Origin: a virus
Length of the DNA stretch: 25,021 nt
Reading direction: 5' to 3' (one strand)
Virus record (IMG/VR): IMGVR_UViG_3300021962_000602
Location: 1 to 25,021 of that record
Shown here: positions 7,432 to 14,050 of the stretch, one piece after another
How the letters are laid out: every line of letters begins with the position of its first letter
How positions within the stretch are numbered: position 1 is the stretch's first letter
Notes under the pieces: model-generated
Database searches by the model: none
Seen by the model: only the letters and a program-made list of their open reading frames with translations
What the model was told of the DNA's origin: nothing
Position numbers and translations under genes: made by a program

Positions 7432-8034
7432 TTATTCTGTTTCTTTTATCATATTAATGTAACCAATAACTGCAGTTGCGGCATCGGCCATATCATAATT
7501 TTCTTTTTTCAATACGTTTAATTTACCATATAGCCATTTAACATCTGGGCACACTGCATTTACATGTTCCCAAATCACATGTTTCTTATCTATATCTTTT
7601 GCGTAGCCACCAAATAAAACATTTCTACCTTTATCATTAGGGCCAACTAGATCGGGGAATGCAAATTTTCTTGCGTTGTATGTTGAAATAAAAGTTGGAA
7701 CAATTCCAAAAATATCATACACTGATCTACACACCATCGTGTTGTAACGTAATAATGTACCAACAGTATAGACGTTATTTGAGTTTAATAAAGGTTCTTC
7801 AATAATAACCTTAACTATACCCATGTTCTTATAGTCCTCTAATTTTTTATGAAACGCCTCAGCTTTCTTAAGTAATTCTTCTAATTTGTCTTGGGGCTGT
7901 GGTTTAATCTTTGGAGAAAAATGCGTCAACTCTAACAAGTTTTTACCTGTCAAATCAAATAACGCAAACCCAATAGTTTTTGTGCTAATATCTAGCCCAA
8001 GGATCTTGGACTTGTTTTTAAGTTTTACTTCCAT
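7432..8034 (-). CDS. ruvC: RuvC-like Holliday junction resolvase
   Basis: A predicted RNase H-fold endonuclease that cuts four-way and branched DNA, as needed to clear recombination intermediates before packaging. The acidic active site is visible: Asp15 in ILGLDISTKTIGFAL, Glu79/Glu80 in VIIEEPL, and Asp181/Asp184 in YDMADAATAV. The length (200 aa) is close to bacterial RuvC (about 170-180 aa). It would replace the unrelated T4 endonuclease VII (gp49). The start is fixed by an in-frame TGA at 8038-8040, just two codons before the ATG at 8034, and the next Met is at residue 71. The ATG lies inside a perfect dyad (8030-8050) and where a promoter at 8041-8069 would start transcription. It could also be a RuvC-fold nuclease with another substrate. 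Confidence 0.87.
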   Translation of the reverse strand: MEVKLKNKSKILGLDISTKTIGFALFDLTGKNLLELTHFSPKIKPQPQDKLEELLKKAEAFHKKLEDYKNMGIVKVIIEEPLLNSNNVYTVGTLLRYNTMVCRSVYDIFGIVPTFISTYNARKFAFPDLVGPNDKGRNVLFGGYAKDIDKKHVIWEHVNAVCPDVKWLYGKLNVLKKENYDMADAATAVIGYINMIKETE

Positions 8035-8050
8035 ATATCAATTATATGGA
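8030..8050. promoter_or_regulatory. Perfect inverted repeat over the ruvC start codon and -10 box
   Basis: The 8-bp arms TCCATATA (8030-8037) and TATATGGA (8043-8050) flank a 5-nt spacer. The dyad contains the ruvC ATG and the whole -10 hexamer of the predicted promoter. It may be an operator for a dimeric regulator. If a longer transcript reads through from the tail genes, it may instead be an mRNA hairpin that hides the start codon. The arms are seen directly; either role is inference. Confidence 0.5.
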
Positions 8051-8069
8051 AAAATAAAATTATTGTAAA
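8041..8069 (-). promoter_or_regulatory. Sigma70-like promoter for ruvC and the 67-aa gene
   Basis: On the minus strand TTTACA (8069-8064) and a perfect TATAAT (8046-8041) are separated by 17 bases. Transcription would begin at about 8034, which is the A of the ruvC start codon. It sits at the boundary between the late-type tail genes and the replication genes, where a new promoter is expected. Caution: Bacteroidota primary promoters usually look like TTTG and TAnnTTTG, and AT-rich DNA gives chance matches. Confidence 0.45.
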
Positions 8070-8074
8070 GCCTT

Positions 8075-10195
8075 TTAGAAATCTAATCTAACAGAAAACA
8101 CTTGATTTCCAATTCTTTGGATTGGTTTCGGGGTCTTAGCCATTACTAACGGTTCTTTATTATCATTTAATAAAGCAACTTCAGTGATTCTTTTTTGTTG
8201 ACCAGTAACATATGTTGGATTTTGTGTGGTAATAAATTGTGAAGATGGTAGATTTACCATAAAATTTAAAACCTGAACATCTGTTGCTCTAGTTAACTTA
8301 ATACTACCTGGAAATGGTTGAGGGTCACCAAATTGTGGTGATGTTGTTTGTGTTTTATCAGGTAAACTTCCTAAGAATGATTCAATATTATATGGTGTTC
8401 CGGCAGTTATCATATCACCGGTTACAACAAATTGATAACCACACATATTTGTTTTATTTATTAAATTACCCACAGTGTGACCAGATATTTGAGATGTTAA
8501 ATCAATTAAGGTCCAATCGTTTGGTGAAGGTTTTTCTCCAGCTTGTGGCACTTGTACTAATGCGTAAAATTTATTAGCTGTGAAACCTGTAAATTGTGAA
8601 CTATCACTTAGAAATTTAAATTCACCAGTATTAAACTTAAAACCAATATTAGAATTTGTTGATCCAGTAATTTCACCATAGTAATTACAATGCATACCAG
8701 TAATACCTGTTGTTGAGGTATTTTGAAACATATAAGTTACCCAAGCGGTTTCACCAGATAGAATAACCGGATCTAAATCATAGAATGTCGGTAAGTCAAC
8801 TGGTACTGTGCTAAATCTTGGTGCTGGTAATGTCCACTTTCTATTTGTTTTGTATTCTAATGCCGCAACCAATTCTTGATCATCGAAAACAATTATTTTC
8901 TTATCAACGAATACTTTACCAACATTAACACCTTGTTGATCGACTAAGAATCTAAATTTAAGGTTATTAGTGTTTGGTTTATTATTTACCGCGGATGATA
9001 CATAATAATCAGTTGTACCCATAGTAAATACTGCTCCAATTGTAGACCCAGTGTTTCTGTGATATAATAAAAATGGGATATAAACTTCGAAATATTCTGC
9101 GTCAGATATTTGTTCTCCATATAATGTTTGATTATCGATTGTTCCATGAGCAATATAGTCATCATATTTAAAGAATCTTTCTGGATCATTAACAATATCA
9201 CCCAATTCAGAAAAATGAATAACAGCTATTGCTCTTTGGTTAGCTGGTTTAACATCAACTTTTTCTCCAAATGTATTTGTATATGATGTTGGATTAGATA
9301 TTGTGCCACCAGTTGTATTTGTAAATGTTTGACCTGTGTTTGATGTGTAACCAAGATATTCTTTTAATGATGCGAATTGAGATCCAGTATAACCAGAAAT
9401 ATACTCATCATCACTTAATGTGTCTAAACCAGCTGGCTCGTCAGTCCAAACTAAATCTAATTGCCATGGATCGTGTTGTGCTAAATTATCAGGTGCTACT
9501 GGTGAACAAACATCAGCAACTTCAGTTTCTTGTGGATACTCTAATTTACATTTATTACAAACCACTCTAGCTGTTCCTGTTTGTCCAGAAAAATTAGGCA
9601 TATTTCTATCCAAATAAATTTCATTTGCACTAGTACCAGTTATTTTATAAACTAAACTTTGTGTATTTCCACTTATGGTATATTCCGATCCAACAAAATC
9701 AGCTTTAAAAACTAATGTAATATATTGGCATTCTGAAAAATCTGTGGCTCCAGTAACTGATAAGATACTTCCACCACCAATTACAGATAAATCTATTTTT
9801 TTGCTTAAACATTCAATAGTTGAACCTGTGCATGGATCAGCATTATATGGTACATACTGTGAAACAAATCCAGCAGGACCCATTGGATTTTTTAACGTGT
9901 CAACATATGATTGTTGTGCTGCATTACCAAAATTAATTGTTTCATTAGCATCAATTAGGTATGGATACTTAACATGTTGATCGCCGTCAACTGGCGCAAA
10001 AATTCTTTGGTGTGGGGCTCTAGTTCCACCGGTTATTGCACCAGTGAATCCACTAAATTTACCATTATAGTCAAACTCAGAATCTCCGATCTGAAAATAT
10101 TTTATATTAAAATTACCTTCAGCAATAGATTGTCTACCTCTTCTTGTTATTCTTGCAGATAAGAACTCTGAATTATTACTATTTAAAAAACTCAT
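8075..10195 (-). CDS. Tail/baseplate-associated structural protein, 706 aa
   Basis: Probably a virion tail protein. Residues 9-43 (SEFLSARITRRGRQSIAEGN, then a KYFQIGDSEFDY segment) resemble an N-terminal attachment domain I recall from phage tail and baseplate proteins of large myoviruses. The remainder is beta-rich, with many Gly-Thr and Ser-Gly turns (TGST, SGYTGS, TGITG), few charges and a small cysteine cluster (CNKC, CSPV) near residues 213-230, typical of extracellular phage fibres. Unlike most of its upstream neighbours it has no Pro-Thr linker. It is the last gene of the tail block, 26 nt after the 434-aa gene. I do not recognise the family with confidence; the structural role comes from composition, N-terminus and position. 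Confidence 0.65.
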   Translation of the reverse strand: MSFLNSNNSEFLSARITRRGRQSIAEGNFNIKYFQIGDSEFDYNGKFSGFTGAITGGTRAPHQRIFAPVDGDQHVKYPYLIDANETINFGNAAQQSYVDTLKNPMGPAGFVSQYVPYNADPCTGSTIECLSKKIDLSVIGGGSILSVTGATDFSECQYITLVFKADFVGSEYTISGNTQSLVYKITGTSANEIYLDRNMPNFSGQTGTARVVCNKCKLEYPQETEVADVCSPVAPDNLAQHDPWQLDLVWTDEPAGLDTLSDDEYISGYTGSQFASLKEYLGYTSNTGQTFTNTTGGTISNPTSYTNTFGEKVDVKPANQRAIAVIHFSELGDIVNDPERFFKYDDYIAHGTIDNQTLYGEQISDAEYFEVYIPFLLYHRNTGSTIGAVFTMGTTDYYVSSAVNNKPNTNNLKFRFLVDQQGVNVGKVFVDKKIIVFDDQELVAALEYKTNRKWTLPAPRFSTVPVDLPTFYDLDPVILSGETAWVTYMFQNTSTTGITGMHCNYYGEITGSTNSNIGFKFNTGEFKFLSDSSQFTGFTANKFYALVQVPQAGEKPSPNDWTLIDLTSQISGHTVGNLINKTNMCGYQFVVTGDMITAGTPYNIESFLGSLPDKTQTTSPQFGDPQPFPGSIKLTRATDVQVLNFMVNLPSSQFITTQNPTYVTGQQKRITEVALLNDNKEPLVMAKTPKPIQRIGNQVFSVRLDF

Positions 10196-10221
10196 ATTTT
10201 ATGTCCATTTTTGTTTTAATA

Positions 10222-11526
10222 TTATGCTTGAGAACTACCACCACAACTTGTTAGATATTGTACACTAGTTACTTCACCAGTACTAATAATTTGTATTGAA
10301 TAGTATGGTAAATCATTTGTATTAGATTGACTATCAGTACCTAAAGCGTAAAATAATCCACCTCCGTCAAATGGTGTGTATTCTGTATCTGCATACACAA
10401 TAGTTCCATATAAGCTATTAGGTGATGTTGTTACACCATAGAATTGAGCATTGGTTGTATAGTTGTTTTCACAATGACCATTAAACGTTGATAATCCTTG
10501 TGATCTAAATAATCCATATAACACTACCGATGTTGGTGTTGGACTAGGAGTCGGTGTTGGTGTTGCGGTTGGTATAGCGCCACATTGAATAACGTTATTT
10601 ATATATCCTGTTGGTCCAATTGTCATTGTATACTTTGAACTATTTGCCAATACCGCATAATATGTTCCGTCACCAACAAATGTTGTAACACATACGTTTG
10701 TATCATATGCATAATCACCATTTGCAGGTATTGTATGTCCACTTAGATAAAGTGTTACGCTGTTTGTTGCAATATCTGATTCATACATTGCACAAGGTGC
10801 TGCGCTACCGCTAAATGTTGATCCAGTATGTACTAAAATTGAAACCCCAGGTGTTGGTGGTGGTGCAACATACGCATTTGGTGTATCAGAACAAGTTTGA
10901 TATTCTGATGATGCTTTGGTACCCTCTAATGTACCCGCAGGACTTGGCTGTGCTATTTGATAATTAATTACTTGATAATAATATCCACCAGCAGAGTAGA
11001 ATATTTCACCAACTTGTATTTGTGATTGTGTGAACGCATTTAATGTCCATCCTGTTACTGTATTAGGCGCAGAATCACAACGACTTAATTGTAAATAATA
11101 TGGTGTTTCAGTTGCTGTTGGTGTTGGTGTTGCTGTTGGCCCAGGACCAGCTGTTGCTGTCGGGGTTGGTGTTGGTACAACTGTAGTTGCTGTTGGTGTT
11201 GGCGTTGCTGTTGGACCAGGACCAGCTGTTGCTGTCGGTGCTGGTGTTGCTGTCGGTGCTGGTGTTGCTGTTGGGCCAGGGAAACCTGAAACTTGTAAGT
11301 TTTGTGTTGTTCCACTACAAGCACCTACAGGTTCTACTTTAAGCCATGTTTTACCATCGGTTATTCCGGTAACTATATAAGTTGGGTTAAATGATGACAC
11401 AGGAACATTACTGTAGTTCGATAATGCGGTGCATCCACTATTATTACCTGTACATTCGTATAGTTTAACAGATGTTATTCCTATACCTATTGTTGAACCT
11501 AAACTTACTAATGCTGTATATGCCAT
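10222..11526 (-). CDS. Modular Pro-Thr-linked tail protein, 434 aa
   Basis: A likely extracellular tail or fibre protein built from four small domains. Residues 1-80 are a beta-rich domain with three cysteines. Residues 82-141 are a Pro-Thr-Ala linker. Residues 143-215 are a cysteine-containing module also found in the 597-aa and 1372-aa proteins (pattern Y-x-L-x-x-x-C, then GE-x-FY, YYYQV and YQTC). Residues 228-316 and 333-429 are two copies of another module that ends in I-x-x-x-G-x-(I/V), a few residues and C-G; the same module ends the 192-aa protein. A second Pro-Thr linker joins those copies at 318-332. The gene lies 24 nt after the 597-aa gene and 26 nt before the 706-aa gene. TATTTATA precedes its ATG by 4 nt. 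No enzyme motif is visible. The receptor-binding or decoration role is inferred. Confidence 0.75.
   Translation of the reverse strand: MAYTALVSLGSTIGIGITSVKLYECTGNNSGCTALSNYSNVPVSSFNPTYIVTGITDGKTWLKVEPVGACSGTTQNLQVSGFPGPTATPAPTATPAPTATAGPGPTATPTPTATTVVPTPTPTATAGPGPTATPTPTATETPYYLQLSRCDSAPNTVTGWTLNAFTQSQIQVGEIFYSAGGYYYQVINYQIAQPSPAGTLEGTKASSEYQTCSDTPNAYVAPPPTPGVSILVHTGSTFSGSAAPCAMYESDIATNSVTLYLSGHTIPANGDYAYDTNVCVTTFVGDGTYYAVLANSSKYTMTIGPTGYINNVIQCGAIPTATPTPTPSPTPTSVVLYGLFRSQGLSTFNGHCENNYTTNAQFYGVTTSPNSLYGTIVYADTEYTPFDGGGLFYALGTDSQSNTNDLPYYSIQIISTGEVTSVQYLTSCGGSSQA
11104..11283 (-). repeat. Pro-Thr-Ala linker repeat in the 434-aa gene
   Basis: Low-complexity coding repeat of hexamers such as CCAACA and CCAGCA, encoding TATPAPTATPAPTATAGPGP-type units (residues 82-141). 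Two nearly identical [17 protein letters not shown] units show internal duplication. A shorter copy of this linker type is at 10531-10575. Confidence 0.85.
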
Positions 11527-11530
11527 ATTC

Positions 11531-11538
11531 TATAAATA
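11531..11538 (-). promoter_or_regulatory. TATTTATA element before the 434-aa gene
   Basis: Minus-strand TATTTATA lies 4 nt before the ATG. The same octamer precedes the 597-aa and 192-aa genes. It could be a late promoter element or simply an AT-rich leader; it is the reverse complement of the T4 late box TATAAATA, not the box itself. Confidence 0.2.
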
Positions 11539-11550
11539 TTATATTTTAAT

Positions 11551-13344
11551 TTAACTACTTCCTGCGGTGTAATATTCAACGGTTATTGTTCCAACTTTTA
11601 TATCTAACGTGTCAGCATAAGATCCGCCAAGACTACAGTTAGTATTATCCCCATATATTAACGTTACTGAAAAAGATACTGTTGATGATGTTACCGGTAG
11701 TGTAACCCATGTGCCTCCGTTAACTCGATACTGAACAGTAGCATTAGGTGTTACCTGATTATTACTTGCGTCTTTAAATGTTAACTGCATTTCAGTTGAT
11801 GTGGTCTCAGTATAGTATGAGGACTGTGGACTTTGACACTCACCTCCCGTATTTGAGAATTGTGATGGCGCGAAATCAATGTTAGCAACATTAATATTAC
11901 CTCCTCCGGTATTTCCATTACAATTACAACCCGTATCAGCTATTGTATAACCTAAATCATTATAAACCACAGAAGTAAATTGATCTGCCTGTGTTACAAG
12001 GAAGCATACTGGAGTTCCAGCAATGTTCACCGTAATTGTATTTCCACTTACCACCGTTGGTGCAGTTGCTGACCATATTGTAACGCTACCTGTGGTATCA
12101 CATCTATCACCAGTAATCATATATTTTTGAACGACACTGTTACATGCTGTGCAATTGGTGTATCCACTAAATGTAGGTGGGAATGTCGCTGGTCCAGCAT
12201 CACTAATTTGATATCCAGTGATACCTTCGGTTTCAGGATCTTCAATAACAAATTGCGGACCTAAGTTTGCATTTAATGTCATGCATATACGCGAACCTGT
12301 TGCTGTTCCTCCGCTATACATTTGTATTCCATAAACATTACCCATGGTAAATCCACCTAATAAAGAGTATGCTATTACATTTGCACCGGTATCACATGTA
12401 ACACCACTGTATCCGGTTATTGTAAATCCGGTAAATGGTGGATCACATGATGTACAAGCAGCATTACCGATACCAACAGCTGTATAATTATCTAAATTAA
12501 CTGTCCATCCTGTAACATATTGGGTTTCAACAGCAATAACAGATAAACATTGTGAACCTATTGTATACACCGTACCTTCCGTTATTCCAGTTGAACTTCT
12601 AGCAATCGTTGTTCCCACATACCCACTACCAAAACCACAAGGGTCTAATGGATTAGATACGGTATATGATGTTGTTGCTGGGTTTTGTAATGAAAGTGTT
12701 CCAATTTCTGCTAATGTAGCACAACCTGGCACCTGTATTGGTGCACTAAATCCAGTGATTGTTGATGCGGTATATGAATATCTCATATCCGTACAATCAC
12801 CCATTGCATAATAATAATATGTTGGATCAACATTAACATTAGTTGTTGACGTTGGCGTTGGCGTTGGTGTAGGTGTATTAGTTGGTGTATTAGTTGGTGT
12901 GGCAGTTGGATTAGGTGTTGGGGTAGGCCCAATAACAACCGTTGCTGTTCCACCAGAGAAATCACACGGAGGTGATGACGGTGTTGGTGTTGGTGTTGGC
13001 GGTGGTACAAATGATGCTGAACCAGCATTAGGGAAATAACAATAATTTATACAATTATCATAAACTTCTGCTTCATTTGTAAATATATTTTCAATAACAT
13101 AATTAACATCACCAGTATCACCAGTATATGTTAATTTAAACCAATATTGTGTATCAAACGATGCATCTGTAAATATAATTGGGTTATCAGTATAATTTCT
13201 AGAAGTACTAGCGGGATATAATGATCCATAAGATGTGTATCCTGTTGCTATAACAGATTCATCACCAGCAGTCTTACCTATCTTATATGATAAGGTAAAC
13301 GCTTTGGGTGAATTGATCCCATATAATCTTATATTTAATCCCAT
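11551..13344 (-). CDS. Modular Pro-Thr-linked tail protein, 597 aa
   Basis: A likely tail fibre or decoration protein. Residues 1-105 form a beta-rich N-terminal domain. Residues 114-170 are two Pro-Thr stretches around a short bead, PCDFSGGTATVVIG (126-139), which resembles the beads arrayed in the 588-aa protein. Residues 176-300, 305-401 and 407-475 are three versions of a cysteine module, each closing on a C-x(1-2)-C pair (CTSC at 297-300, CTAC at 398-401, CNC at 473-475). Related modules occur in the 434-aa protein and at the end of the 1372-aa protein. A final beta-rich domain covers 485-597. The gene follows the terminator at 13380-13405, so it needs its own promoter; TATTTATA lies 5 nt before the ATG. 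There is no SD-like site and no enzyme motif. Confidence 0.75.
   Translation of the reverse strand: MGLNIRLYGINSPKAFTLSYKIGKTAGDESVIATGYTSYGSLYPASTSRNYTDNPIIFTDASFDTQYWFKLTYTGDTGDVNYVIENIFTNEAEVYDNCINYCYFPNAGSASFVPPPTPTPTPSSPPCDFSGGTATVVIGPTPTPNPTATPTNTPTNTPTPTPTPTSTTNVNVDPTYYYYAMGDCTDMRYSYTASTITGFSAPIQVPGCATLAEIGTLSLQNPATTSYTVSNPLDPCGFGSGYVGTTIARSSTGITEGTVYTIGSQCLSVIAVETQYVTGWTVNLDNYTAVGIGNAACTSCDPPFTGFTITGYSGVTCDTGANVIAYSLLGGFTMGNVYGIQMYSGGTATGSRICMTLNANLGPQFVIEDPETEGITGYQISDAGPATFPPTFSGYTNCTACNSVVQKYMITGDRCDTTGSVTIWSATAPTVVSGNTITVNIAGTPVCFLVTQADQFTSVVYNDLGYTIADTGCNCNGNTGGGNINVANIDFAPSQFSNTGGECQSPQSSYYTETTSTEMQLTFKDASNNQVTPNATVQYRVNGGTWVTLPVTSSTVSFSVTLIYGDNTNCSLGGSYADTLDIKVGTITVEYYTAGSS
12829..13005 (-). 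repeat. Pro-Thr linker repeat in the 597-aa gene
   Basis: Encodes residues 114-172: [13 protein letters not shown], a short CDF-type bead, then PTPTPNPTATPTNTPTNTP and further TP units. GGTGTT-type hexamers dominate the plus strand. It joins the N-terminal domain to the cysteine modules. Confidence 0.85.
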
Positions 13345-13349
13345 ATTAC

Positions 13350-13357
13350 TATAAATA
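13350..13357 (-). promoter_or_regulatory. TATTTATA element before the 597-aa gene
   Basis: Minus-strand TATTTATA lies 5 nt before the ATG. The strong terminator at 13380-13405 leaves only about 35 bases in which a promoter for this gene could lie, which makes this the best candidate of the three copies. Confidence 0.3.
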
Positions 13358-13379
13358 CAATAATTAAAAATTTAAATAA

Positions 13380-13405
13380 AAAACCCCTTTAAATAAAGGG
13401 GTTTT
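13380..13405 (-). terminator. Bidirectional rho-independent terminator
   Basis: A perfect 11-bp stem (AAAACCCCTTT at 13380-13390 and its complement at 13395-13405) closes a 4-nt loop, with T-runs on both strands. It lies 23 nt after the stop of the 192-aa gene and divides the tail block into two transcription units. Confidence 0.92.
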
Positions 13406-13428
13406 AATTTTATTAAAAATAAATTTAG

Positions 13429-14007
13429 TTAAGGTGTCACACCACCGCCACAAGCGTTATTTCCACCACATAGTTGAACACTAGAACTAACTACCCCATC
13501 AAATCCTGCAATTTGCATTATATAACCAGAAGTATGATAGTAATAACCTACTGATGCATAGTTACTTGGATCAGCAACATTTTGTGTGTATAAAGTACCC
13601 TGTAATGATGCTAAAGCATTAAAACTAGATTCAGTACCATAGAATATTGAATATGAAGGGTTTCCGTTGAATTGACTACATGCATTATTACATGAATTGT
13701 ATGGACCCTGAAGTTGTAATGCATATAATGTTGCACCACTACCTGTTGCTGTTGGTGTTGGTGTTGGGCTTGGCGCCGTAACATACCAAGGTTGTGTTGT
13801 TGAACATGTGCCAGTACTAGCAATTGTACCACCTGTTAATGTTTCATAAACTGTATTAATTGAATAACCAGTTGTTAATTCTGTTTTTGTAACACCAGTT
13901 GCTAACCAATATGATGTACCTGCGCTAGTTGTACCCGAAATGTTAAAAGGACCAGCAACAAATGTTGCTCCTGTATAACTTGGACTTAATGTGAATGTAA
14001 TTTGCAT
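13429..14007 (-). CDS. Small two-domain Pro-Thr-linked tail protein, 192 aa
   Basis: The simplest member of the modular tail family. Residues 1-70 form an N-terminal domain containing GPFNISG and LATGVTKTELT; the N-terminus of the 1372-aa protein has the matching GPYNVYY and [12 protein letters not shown] short Pro-Thr linker follows at 79-88. Residues 93-181 are a C-terminal module of the same type as those in the 434-aa protein, with paired cysteines near 106-110, GTLYTQN, then a final IAGFDGVVSSSVQLCGG. The likely plan is a virion-attachment head, a flexible linker and a display or receptor-binding tip. It lies 43 nt after the 1372-aa gene and is followed by a strong terminator. Its leader is a run of A with no SD, and TATTTATA lies 16 nt before the ATG. 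The function is inferred only. Confidence 0.75.
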   Translation of the reverse strand: MQITFTLSPSYTGATFVAGPFNISGTTSAGTSYWLATGVTKTELTTGYSINTVYETLTGGTIASTGTCSTTQPWYVTAPSPTPTPTATGSGATLYALQLQGPYNSCNNACSQFNGNPSYSIFYGTESSFNALASLQGTLYTQNVADPSNYASVGYYYHTSGYIMQIAGFDGVVSSSVQLCGGNNACGGGVTP

Positions 14008-14023
14008 TGTCTTCTTTTTTTAT

Positions 14024-14031
14024 TATAAATA
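14024..14031 (-). promoter_or_regulatory. TATTTATA element before the 192-aa gene
   Basis: Minus-strand TATTTATA lies 16 nt before the ATG. The octamer is shared with the leaders of the 434-aa and 597-aa genes, but at a different distance. Confidence 0.2.
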
Positions 14032-14050
14032 TCTGTTTATTTTGTTTTTT

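Noticed and set aside
9325-10162. Plus-strand open frames inside the 706-aa gene
   Set aside because: They overlap a long, well-formed minus-strand gene, lack motifs and have no neighbouring genes on that strand.
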